Of a stretch of 64,000 nucleotides of DNA, positions 35,115 through 46,400 are shown piece after piece. Under the pieces are notes generated by a model that saw only the letters and a program-made list of their open reading frames with translations, was not told where the DNA came from and made no database searches. The stretch is from Allium sativum (Eukaryota > Streptophyta > Magnoliopsida > Asparagales > Amaryllidaceae): positions 477,120,861 to 477,184,860 of the forward strand of contig CM060920.1 in NCBI GenBank assembly GCA_030737875.1, written 5' to 3'. Each line of letters opens with the position of its first letter. Position 1 is the first letter of the stretch. The translations under genes were made by a program, and so were the position numbers.

Positions 35115-36125
35115 ATCAAATGGGATTTTGTGTTGTCGTGAACGGTGTCTTCTGTAACACTGTTCTTAAACCCCATGTGAAGAGAATAAATCTTTTAATT
35201 AAGATTGTTAGAGTTTCCAATTATATTTAATAATTGGAATAAAATGGAATGTGAACTGGGTTAATGCGTGAACTGTGTTTTTAATGACATTCGTTCTTTA
35301 ACTCGATTTACAGTGAAATGTGATTTGGAATTTATAAATCTTTTGTTAAGATTTAAAGGAGATTTTCCAAAGTAAAGTTTTCCAATTTAACATATTAAAT
35401 TGGAATTGAATGGAATTCAATTTGGTAATTATCGATGTAAGCTTCTGTAGAGGAAGACGGTTAATATGCATGGAATTTAAAAGGCCTCGTCGTTATTCCA
35501 TTTATAATATCGGTTGGATATGGAAGTTTATATCGGTTATATATATTAATTTGTTTTCCATGAAGATTCCATTGTTAATGGAATGTGATTTTGGGTTGTC
35601 ATGAATTGTATCTTTAATAATACTCTTCTTAGACCCAATGGAGTTAAGAAAATCAGAAACTAATTGGAGATTAGTTAAGTTGAATGGTTTCCTGGGTATT
35701 GATCTGATGTTAGTTTCAGCCTTCGGGGTTAATACTTTGGGAACTGTTCGCTTGCTAATTTACAGTTAAAGGTTGATGGAATGGAATGTGATTTTGGGTT
35801 TATCGTGAACCGTGTTTTAAAGGACATTGGTTCTTTAACCCGGTTAAAGACAGGAATACGATTTTGGGTTGTCGTGAATGGTATCTTTAATAATACTGTT
35901 CTTAAACCCAATGGAGTTAAGAAAATCAGAAACTAACTGGAGACTAGTTAAGTTTAATGGTTTCCTGGGTATTGATCTGATGTTGGTTTCGGCCTTCGGG
36001 GTTAATACTTAGAGAATTGTTCACTTGCTAATTTACGGTCAAAGGCTGATGGAATGGAATGTGATTTTTGGTTTATCATGAAATGTGTTTTAAATGACAT
36101 TGGTTCTTAACCCAGTTAAAGACAG
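35115..36125 (+). repeat. Stem-loop repeat array in element F 5' LTR (6 units)
   Basis: Six related units of about 45-50 nt start near 35125, 35258, 35593, 35798, 35867 and 36069. Each begins GGGTTxxTCGTGAA and ends in TTCTTTAACCC or TTCTTAAACCC, so the ends can pair (GGGTT with AACCC, GAACC with GGTTC). Two unit types alternate: one with TATCTTTAATAATACTGTTC and one with GTGTTTTAAATGACATT. The last four units sit in a direct tandem duplication with a period of about 272 bp (35581 and 35853). Confidence 0.75.
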
Positions 36126-37955
36126 GATATGATTTACCAAGTTAAACAATCATTAATATTGATTTTTGGGAAGATTAAAACCAAGTGGTGTTTTTATGCA
36201 TCTTTAATTAGATTGAATTGATATCCAAAGGAAAATCAAAGAATAAATTTAAAGAATTTATCTTTGATAAAATTAATGGGAACCTTTCCCAAAGTATATG
36301 AATATTTGGAAAAAGAAATATTCTAGATTGGAATGAGGCGTATGTTGTGTTTTAATAGCACTTGTTTATTATATATGCGAGTTATTCAGAAAGACCGGGT
36401 TTTTCCCATTCTAAATAACTGATTCGATGATATGTCGAGGATGAAGACGGTGGTTGAAGACCGGAGGTCTTCACATCGTTTGGATGATTATTGATGTCTT
36501 GATTGGGCTGTATACCCAAGACAAGGTAATAAGTGGTGATTGTCCAGACGTACTTGGAGATCGGCCGTATATGTGAGGGCCTCTTTCCTGTATTGGACAT
36601 ATGGGGGAGGAATATGGTGCCTCCGGTTTCCGTCAGACCTAGAACGAACTTGTAAATGGATGTGTGTCTGACATCGGATTTCATTCTGTGTGATTGATAG
36701 ATATCAGTTGACTAGCGTGAATTGCATGTGTGGCATGCTGAGATGCAAATGATCAAGGCTTCTGTTGAAACATGGAGTCTTGTGGTTGATGATCAAAGCA
36801 CGGCTTCGATATAGCGTAGCTTTGTGTAGCGTTAATTTGCGAGCCTCGCACCCTGGGGTGAACCAGAAAAGGGAGAGGACTTCAGAGAGGACATGCATTT
36901 CCTTCTAGCTAGGAGTGGTGTCAGCCTTTTGCACGCCGTGACATTTTACTTATGTGGACAATGAATAGTGAGGCGCCTTGGTTATATCGGTCGTTCCGGG
37001 GCTGATAGTTTGGTCGGGATATAACCAGTTGACGCCCCATAGGGCGGGGAAACGCAGTGTCCAGGCATTTTAATCCACATCGAGTGGACCAGCCCTGTCG
37101 ATCCAAGGGACGATGCGTTATGTTCCTAAGACACGGGCTAGAGCGTCTCGAAGTGGTAAGGACGATCCCTTGCCTTGGTTCACAGATGGAAACCCAACTT
37201 CCAATACGACATTTTGCAGTTTTGATTATAGAGCCTAGTATGGCGACATAGTGGTATAGGGCACTTATGCCGTCTATGATTGATACTTATGATTGAAATT
37301 GTTTTGACACTATACACTTATAGTAATAATAAAATATGAAATTTTACATACCAAGCATTCTTGGCTATTATAAGGTATAAACTCTATCCTCCGGCTTGCG
37401 TTGCATTGTATGATGGGACCTGAGTCTTATAACAGCTTCATTGTTCTTTATTTAGCATTGCGTTGTTTGTTTCATGCACTGGTATTCTTGGGAGGAAACC
37501 CGTTCCATGTTATACGGCGTGGTCCCTTGATTTACCGAACTTTAAAATAAAGATTAGTAATTGTTTTAGTTCTCGCACCAGTCACATGACTGACCTGGAG
37601 TTTATTGTTTTAACCTAAACTCTGGAGGGCCCTATTTTCTGCACGGACAACAAGTAGTTTTGGTTTTGCAGATACATATTAACAAGATCCTGATTTACAA
37701 CTGAAGCGATATTTGGAAAGCTCTGTATCTGTGTATTACTTTCAGTTGTGTTTTGTATTATTTTTCCACAGCATTGTAATTTGTAAATCTCTGATATTTA
37801 TCAAATGTATATTAATTTTTCATACTCTGTATATTCTTGTACTCTGATGTAAATTGTTGTAATAAGCAATGAATTGTTCTTTTGTTTGTGTTCTGATTCG
37901 TCTTGTCCTCAAAGCAATCTGGGATTTCCTTCATAGGGAAGTTCGGGTCATTACA

Positions 37956-39025
37956 GTGGTATCAGAGCTTTGGTTTACGGAGTTTTGGTTTACAGATCTC
38001 GGAGAACAAGACACGTTAGAACCAAATGAAATAATTCATCAGAGATGGGATTAGTAATACCCAGTAGGAATGACTCGTTAGAGATAGGATCAGTAGTATC
38101 CTAGAACGAGTGTAAGAGTGTATTTTTAAAAATAAAAATGAAAACAATTTTTTTTTGAAAATTAAATCCAATATACGTATGTGAATATTTATTTTGTACT
38201 GAATTTGGACAATCGGGTATGTAGAGATTTTGAATATACGTCTGATCCACATGTATCCGAAGCCTCGAATATACTGAATAGACATAGAATCACACTCTAG
38301 TCGCCCGGAGATGATTCTGATGATCGGTATACCATCATCAGCATTTGTGTTCGAGTTTCGAAAGTGGGATGTTTGTACGATTCTACTTAATTGGTGTGAG
38401 AACCAAAACTAGATATGGCTTATTTGTTGTGACTTGGCATTAAAAACATGATTTTTGGATACGTAAAAGCTATAAATTTGAAACATTAATTCACTAATTG
38501 ATTGAAGGTTGTGTTGTTCGATTATTAGTTTAACTAATGAGAATGTTGAAACTAATATGTACATGAAAGGTAAATTTAGCCAAATCAAGTCAAATTTGAA
38601 CTGAATTGAAATTTATTGCATTTGCATATATGTACATATATATACATTGAACAGGTCAAAGCAGGGAAGCTAAGCAGAGGAATAAAATTGTTTGCCCGAC
38701 AAATAGGTACATGCTTATTGTATTTCTTGTGGTTTTTGATGATTTCATGAGCCGATTGGCTAGCTGATTGGCTGTTTCTTTTTTCTTCTTGATTGGAGAG
38801 GCCTGTGCGGCGGTTTGGGGATTTTCCCGGTGCTCTCGTACAAAGGTGGTTATGGCGAAATTTTTCGAAAATTTAGGGTGTTAGCCAAATTTTTGAAAAA
38901 TTTGAAAAGTTCTTAGAAACTGAAAAGTTGAAGAACTTAAGCCATAATGAAAGTTGAGTTGGTTTGTAAAACAACTTTCAGCTCCGTTCCTTTTCGAGGA
39001 CGAAAAGATTTTAAGTGGGGGAGAT
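37956..39025 (+). mobile_element. Element F internal region, non-coding
   Basis: Begins with a perfect initiator Met-tRNA primer binding site TGGTATCAGAGC (37957-37968) and ends with AAGTGGGGGAGA (39013-39024) plus one T before the 3' LTR. There is no Gag or Pol similarity and no long frame. A 52-nt exon-like segment (38655-38706), bounded by TTGAACAG and TAGGTACATG, lies within a stretch of about 250 bp that is also present in element G. Confidence 0.88.
38655..38706 (+). other. Exon-like module in element F interior
   Basis: The segment starts after ATTGAACAG and ends before GTACATG, as an exon between acceptor and donor would. It includes GAATAAAATTGTTTGCCCGAC. The counterpart in G is 61969-62018 with the same borders. 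The conservation continues about 180 bp downstream (TATGAGCC, TTGGCTAGC, CGTACAAAGG, GGTTATGG). Function unknown. Confidence 0.5.
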
Positions 39026-42000
39026 TGTAACAACCCGGAAAATCAGAACCAATTTAAAAATTTTATTTTAGCAATTTTAGTGAATTTTTAATATTTAAAA
39101 TGATTTATTTTAAATAATTACGACGAGAAATCTATTTTGAATAGAATTAGAATGTATAAATTTATTTGAATCAGAATTAGAATATAAATATTTTATTTTA
39201 ATTATAATAGGAATTGAAAATGACGCGGTAGTTAGAAAATTCGATTTCAAATGAATGTATAGGATTCAAAATAAACCGGATTTTAGAGAAACCAAAAATA
39301 TTAGAATCTATTTGAAAATATCTTTCCAACAAATCTGAAAAATCCAAATTTCATAGCGGGAATAAAAAGTTAGGCCCAGTTGAAAATTCGGAATAGTCGC
39401 TATGGAAAATATAGCCCTTAAAAATGGAAATTTTGCAATCGACCTCCATTTTCGACGAAACCACTTTTCTTGGATCCGGGATGTCAAGTTATTGCTAAAT
39501 TCCAAAATTCATAATTTTTGGGATTAATATGTGAGCGTGGCGAAAGAAAACGTGTTTTGACAGTTTCAGTCAATTTGGATCGACCAGAAAATGGTCATTT
39601 TTCAAATGGTCTCCAAATTTGAAGAAATTAGTTTTGTTAGGACCGCATCGTCAATAAGTAGCTAGAAATAATTTTTCGGGAATTTTTAAGGTCCGTATGT
39701 GGCCCTAGTAAATTGAAATGTACGTTTAAAATTCAATATAATGATTTATATTTAATTTTGACAGAAACTGATCGAAACAATCGAATCAGCTTACGATACA
39801 TATCCTATTATGTTCGGAATGGGGTAATTAGCTATGGACGACATTCGTTGGGTGTCTTTTGGAGTTCGGACGAAAATTCCACTTTTAGGAGATAATTAAA
39901 TAAACATAAAATTAAATATAAAACCCTCCTTTCCTCCTTAACTCTTTCTTAGGTCAACCCCCCTTTTTGTTCATTCAACTCACAATAGAAGAGAAAAAAA
40001 CAAAAACAAAATCGATCGTGTAGCCGCCACCACCGTGGTACCTCCGCCGCCGCAAGGGCCTGCGCCACCTCTATCCGCCTGTCCGAACCACCGCTCGCCC
40101 CCCTCTCGCTCCTCCTCCCCACTTCTAAAAACTGCGCCCCACAGCCCTAACACCCAAAGAAACTGCAGTCGCCGCACTTGCTGCCCCACCACCGACGATC
40201 CGCCGCCCATCCCCGACCTCTCGTCACCCAGCGTCGCTCTTCCGACCATCCCCCACCCCCAAAATATACGGTGAGTTTTTTTATTTACTATTTAGTTTTC
40301 CTTTCAGGTTTTTTATATAATAAAAAAAATTGGTTACTAAAAATTCGATTTTTATGGAAGGATAAAAAAAATATGATATGATATTTATGAAAAGGTTTAA
40401 ACGAAAATATTTTTTTTATATATGTTGTAGTGAAGTGAAGTTATGATTTTTATCGTTCAAGTAATAAAATAAAAATATAATTTTTATTTATATAGGGTAG
40501 TAAAAATATAATTTTTACTTGTATAACACTAGAATAAAAAAAAATGATTTTTCCTTATGTAAAGACTAGATTTTTATAATGTAAAGAAGTGATTTTTATT
40601 TTAAAAGTAGTAAATTAAAAATAGGATTTTTATTGTTTGATTAGCAAAAGAAAATTATAATTTTTATATATATAGCGAAGAGATAAAAATATGATTTTTA
40701 TTATTTGAATAGAAGAATAAAAATGTGATTTTTATTTATTTGAATGGCACGTTAAAAATAGATTTTTTATATAATAGAAAATATAAAAATATGATTTTTA
40801 TTTATATAGCGAAATAAAAATCTGATTTTTAATATATTTATAGTGAAATAAAGACGTGATTTTTATAGCATTGAAATAAAAATGTGATTTTATATATGAA
40901 CAGCGTGAAAAAGATGCGTTGGAATTTCGAACAAATCCAAACGATTCAGAAAGAAAGACAGCGGAGTGGATCCCAAAGGTGAGAACTTCTCACTTTTAAT
41001 TTATTTTTAGTTAAAATATGTACTAGGATGCAGACGGTGCTTAGCAGCACCCGACACCCGTCTTCCACAGACCATAGACGACTTGTTTGATTGTGTTGTG
41101 AAATTAATTGTGTGATGTGGAATGGATTAAAATATTTTATAGTTAAAAATATAAATTTTAACGTGTACATAAATAAAATACTTATAAATAAATTGGACGA
41201 TTTGTTTATGTACACACATTTGACTAATATTGATTGGGACGATAAATTTTACACATCGCCCAACTGCACAAATAAATCTGTGTTTGTTGTTTGAAAACCC
41301 CACATGGGTATTGGGATGATATATGACATACACTAGTCCCGATAATTAGCTGTATGTCAATCGATTGGTTGATATACTATTATAAGCGTTAAATATTTAT
41401 ATTTGATGCTTATGTAGTGTAGAATGCACTTTGGATGATGGTTGACTGTGTTTGGTTGTTGTTATATATACGTGTGAATGAAATCCATATAATCACATTA
41501 TATTTTAATTGACTGTGTCTAATTACAATTCAAAAAGTAATGAATATTTTAAAATAACGAATATTTTAAAATAATGAATATTTTAAAATAATATTCAGTA
41601 ATGGATCAAAATGTGATTTTGATGTCCAATTTGGGATGGACACGAATACATTTAAATATATAAAGCCGTGTTGATTAGATTACCGCCATTTTAACGTGAA
41701 CGATATTTGTATCGATTTTATTCATTTTTATAATGAATATTGAAAAGGAATTGATTTCAAAATGTAATGTTTTGAAAATATTATCATTTATATATCGATG
41801 ATATGGAATATTCAATTATGTTTAGAAATTGAATATGAGGTTGAAATTGTTTTGAAAACGAATTTAAAACGATTTATAAAATACGTTTTAAATGGAAATC
41901 GATGAAATATATATTATATATAATATAATGGCCTGAATAGAATGCGCCGCGTTGCGGCAGTTCGCGAATTTCGACCATTGATTTCGAATGGACACTACGG

Positions 42001-45000
42001 GAGATCCGACAGTCGAATTCTCCTAAAACCAGAACCGTTGGGTTCGTATCGAAAAGAGCTTTCTAAGAATATTAGAGATTTGAAATATAATGGTTGGATT
42101 TGGAATTATGTCCAAATCAAATTTGGAAAAGGTCGATGTAAGTGCAGTTCGATGGTCGTATATGGAAATCGACTGTACGGGCCTTGATAAAATTGTTAAA
42201 AATATAAAAAATTAGTGTAGAATCATAAGAAATGATTTGAAAAGAACGAGGATGAAAAATTCCATATTTGAAAAGATAAAAATAGATTTTTATCGAAATG
42301 AACTAATTTTGAACTAGAATTATGATCCAATTATTTTTGAAATAAATAAACTGGATTTGAAATGGTTTAAAAATAACCAGAATTTCCAATATATAAATTG
42401 GAAATGGATTTTAATCGAAATTGTCTTCGGAGTATTTCGATGGATTTTGTGATTATACAGATATTGTTATGGAAATTTGAAAGATATATTTATATCGTTA
42501 TTTCCAATACAATATTTGTTGGTTGTAGTATTTGATATTGAATATATGCCGATATATTTTCTATTCAGAGTCTTGTATTTAATATCAAATGGGATTTTGG
42601 GTTTGTAGTAAAAGGTGTCTTCAGTAACACTGTTCTGGAACCCCATGTGAAGAGAATAAATCTTTTAATTAAGATTGTTAGAGTTTCCAATTATATTTAA
42701 TAATTGGAATAAAATGGAATGTGAATTGGGTTTATCGTGAACTGTGTTTTTAACGACATTCGTTCTTTAACCCAATTTACAGTGAAATGTGATTTGGAAT
42801 TTATAAATCTTTTGTTAAGATTTAAAGGAGATTTTCCAAAGTAAAGTTTTCCAATTTAACATATTAAATTGGAATTGAATGGAACTCGATTTGGTAATAT
42901 CGAAGTAAGCTTCTGAGAGGAAGACGGTTAATGTATATGGAATTTAAAACGCCTTGTCGTTATTCCATTTATATTATCGGTTGGATAGGAAGTTTATATC
43001 GATTATATATATATATATATCGATTTGTTTTCCATGAAGATTCCATTGTTAATGGAATGTGATTTTGGGTTGTCGTGAATGGTATCTTTAATAATACTGT
43101 TCTTAGACCTAATGGAGTTAAGAAAATTAGAAACTAACTGGAGATTAGTTAAGTTGAATGGTTTCCTGGGTATTGATCTGATGTTAGTTTCGGCCTCAGG
43201 GTTAATACTTTGGGAATTGTTCACTTGCTAATTTTCGGTTAAAGGCTGATGGAATGGAATGTGATTTAGGTTTATCATGAACCATGTTTTAAATGACATT
43301 GGTTCATTAATCTAGTTAAAGACAGGAATAAGATTTTGGGTTGTCGTGACTGGTATCTTTGATAATACTATTATTAAACCCAATAGAGTTAAGAAAATCA
43401 GAAACTAACTGGAGATTAGTTAAGTTGAATGGTTTTTTAGGTATTGAGATGATGTTGGTTTCGGCCTTTGGGATTAATACTTAGGGAATTGTTCACTTGC
43501 TAATTTACGGTTAAAAGCTGATGGAATGGAATGTGATTTTGGGTTTATCGTGAACCGTGTTTTAAATGACATTGGTTCTTTAATTCAGTTAAAGACAGGA
43601 TATGATTTCCCAAGTTAAACAATCGTTAATATTGATTTTTGGGAAGATTTAAACCAAGTGGAGTTTTAATGCATCTTTAATTAGAATGAATTGATATCCA
43701 AAGGAAAATTAAAGAATAAATTTAAAGAATTTATCTTTGATAAAATTAATGGGAACCTTTCCCAAAGTATATGAATATTTGGATAAAGAAATATTCTGGA
43801 TTGGAATGAGGCATAGGTTGTGTTTTTATAGCACTTGTTTATTATATACGTGAGTTATTCAGAAAGACCGGGTTTATCCCAATCTGAATAACTGATTCGA
43901 CGATATGTCGAGGATGAAGATGGTGGTTGAAGACCAGAGGTCGTCAGATCGTTTGAATGATTACTGATGTCTTGATTGGGCTGTACACCCAAGACAAGGT
44001 AATAAGTGGTGATCGTCCAGATGTACTTGGAGATCGACCGGATATGCGAGGGCCTCTCCCTCGTATTGGACATATGGGGGAGGAATAAGGTGCCTCCGGT
44101 TTCGTTCAGACCTAGAATGAACTTGTAAATGGATGTGTGTCTGACATCGGATTTCATTCTATGTGATTGATAGACATCGGTTGCATAGTGTGAATTGCCT
44201 GTGTGGCATGCTGAGATGCAAAAAATCAAGGCTTCTATTGAAAAGCAGACTCTTATGGTTGATGATCAAAGCACGACTTTGATATTGCGTAGCTTTGTGT
44301 AGCGTTAATTCGCGAGCCTCGCACCCCGGTGTGAACCAGAAACGGGAGAGGACTTCAGGGAGGACATGTGTTTCCTTCTAGCTAGGAGTGGTGTCAGCAT
44401 TTTGCATGCCCTGACATTTTACTTATGTGGATGATGGATAGCGAGGCGCCTCGGTTATATTGGTCGTTCTGGGGCCAATAGTTTGGTCGGGATATGACCA
44501 GTTGACACCCCATAGGGCGGGGAAACGAAGTGTTTAGGCATTTTAATCCACATCGAGTGGACCGGCCCTGACGATCCAGGGGGCGATGTGTTCTATTCCT
44601 AGGACACAGGATATAGCATCTCGAAGCGGTAAGGGCGATCCCTTGCCTTGGTTAATAGATGGAAAACCCAACTTCCAATACGACATTTTACGGTTTTGAT
44701 TGTAGAGCCTAGTATGGCGACATAGTGGTATGGGGCATTTATACCGTCTATGATTGAAATTGTTTTGACACTATACACTTATAGTGATAATAAAATATGA
44801 AATTTTACTTACCAAGCATTCTTGGAAATTACAAGGTAAAAACTCTATCCTCCGGCTTGCGTTGCATTATGTGATGGGACCTGAGTCTTATAATAGCTTC
44901 ATTGTTCTTTATTTAGCATTGCACCGTTTGTTTTATGCACTAGTATTTTTGGGAGGAAACTCGTTCCGTGTTATACGGCGTTGTCCCTTGATTTACCGAA

Positions 45001-45416
45001 CTTTAAAATAAAGATTAATAACTGTTTTGGTTCTCACACCAGTCACATGACTGACTTGGAGTTTATTGTTTTAATCTAAACTCTGGGTGCCCCTATTTTC
45101 CGCACGGGCAACTAGTAGTTTTGGTTTTGCAGATTTATATTCACAGGATCCTGATTACAGCTGAAGCGATATTCAGAAAGCTCTGTATCCATGTATTACT
45201 TTCAGTTGTGTTTTGTATTATTTTTCTGCTGCATTGTAATTTGTAAATCTCTGATATTTATCAAATGTATATTAATTGTTCATACTCTGTATATTCTTGT
45301 ACTCTGATGTAAATTGTTTTTAATAAGCAATGAAATGTTCTTCTGTTTGTGTTCTGATTCGTCTTGTCCTCAAAGCAATCCGGGCTTTCCTTCACGGGGA
45401 AGTTTAGGTCATTACA
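39026..45416 (+). repeat. Element F 3' LTR, 6.4 kb
   Basis: From TGTAACAACCCGG to GGTCATTACA, co-linear with 31531-37955 and differing by many substitutions and small indels. It repeats the leader (39990-40272), the GGTGAGAAC site (40979), the stem-loop array (42590-43590) and the 3' conserved block (44951-45090). The target duplication GTTTG follows at 45417. Confidence 0.92.
42590..43590 (+). repeat. Stem-loop repeat array in element F 3' LTR (6 units)
   Basis: Counterpart of 35115-36125, with units near 42597, 42728, 43067, 43268, 43337 and 43540 and a tandem period of about 271 bp (43055 and 43326). Some units have lost pairing (for example TGAACCATG near 43280), consistent with neutral decay after insertion. 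Others keep GGGTTTATCGTGAACC with GGTTCTTTAA. Confidence 0.72.
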
Positions 45417-45421
45417 GTTTG

Positions 45422-46400
45422 GGAATTTATTATATGAATGGATATGTGAATTTTAAGTTAAGGAATGATCCGAGAATCATTTTAACGATGAAGTGTTGAA
45501 ATTGAACCAAATCAAGAGAATTGGGTTTAAATATGAATTCTAGTTAGGAAAGAAAATTGTAAGACATGGACTTAGATTAGGATTTGGATTAATATTGTTA
45601 AAATAAAAGGATAATTTTATAAAAAGAAAATTTCCGCATTACTTGGTTTTATAAATATTCTTTATAAATGATTTGATTACTTTAACTATACAAATTTTAT
45701 AATGGCTTTCAAGAAAGAAAATACATATATGTTTACACACTACTTTAAATTAATATACATACACTAATTTCAAAACTTAACTTTTCTAAATATATTTATT
45801 TTGTTTTATCTTATTTTGAATAAAACTTATGTCCAACTAGTCTAGTGAATCCAAGGGTGAATATGGGTTTATAATCCAAATCGAACCATTTACAAATGAT
45901 TTGGGGTAATTGATTTTGGGGAAAGACTTGAAATAAAGAAATTTGTGATATTTGAAATATGATTTCGAATCTAATGGCCACGGTGTGAAAATATATGTAA
46001 CGTTGGTCGTTAAAGAGACCGGGGTGTTAAGTGGCATACTCTCTGTCAGTGATGATACCACTTTAACAACTGTGTACGTGATGGAGTATCGGAACGACAA
46101 CAAGATGGCTTGGAGGCGACCACTCGATCGAAGAAGGCGAACGACGATGAAATGGCCTTGACCTTCGGGTCATAATTAAAATGACTAAAATAAGAGCTAT
46201 ACCATGACTAACTGAGGTCGCACCTCCTATAGGACACGCTTAGTGGGTTGAAATTTTGAACATGCTTAGTGACTAATTGAGGTCGCACCTCATATGGAAC
46301 CGATGTGGGCACTAAACATAATAAATGTGGCAGGGAAGAGTAAATAATGAACATGCATGTTTAGTGGGTTGAAATTTTGAAAATTTCCAATATGCATGCA
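45422..46400 (+). mobile_element. Probable right part of element E LTR
   Basis: Sequence resuming after element F's target duplication. It has LTR-like motifs: AACTGAGGTCGCACCTCCTA (46210-46229) and a second copy GAGGTCGCACCTCATATGG (46275-46293), each near CTTAGTGGGTTGAAATTTTG or a variant, and CCGATGTGGGCACTAAACAT. No clear LTR end or primer site was found, so the border at about 46400 is a guess. No gene was recognised. Confidence 0.35.

Larger units (their letters stand above)
31531..37955 (+). repeat. Element F 5' LTR, 6.4 kb
   Basis: Runs from TGTTACAACCCGG to GGTCATTACA. From start to end it holds a conserved head (31531-32400), a TATA box, a GC-rich leader, an AT-rich section with many GATTTTTAT repeats (32820-33420), a GGTGAGAACTTCTCAC site (33486-33501), AT-rich DNA, the stem-loop array (35115-36125), a block conserved with element G (36420-36920), and a 3' block conserved with element B with AATAAA at 37546-37551. 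Small open frames were examined and none looks like a conserved protein. Confidence 0.92.
31531..45416 (+). mobile_element. Element F: giant-LTR, non-autonomous Ty3-type retrotransposon
   Basis: A complete element of 13,886 bp with LTRs of 6,425 and 6,391 bp, TG...CA ends and the target duplication GTTTG (31526-31530 and 45417-45421). The interior is only 1,070 bp and has a perfect primer binding site and a polypurine tract but no gag or pol. In stretches compared by eye the LTRs differ by roughly 4-6%, so the insertion is far older than A. The LTR start (TGTwACAACCCGGAAAAT) and the GAGGACGAAA motif before the purine tract tie it to chromoviruses. Proteins would have to come from another element. 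Confidence 0.92.

Noticed and set aside
35110..36130. CRISPR-like array
   Set aside because: Units alternate in type, differ in sequence and are embedded in a plant LTR present twice; there are no uniform short repeats with unique spacers.
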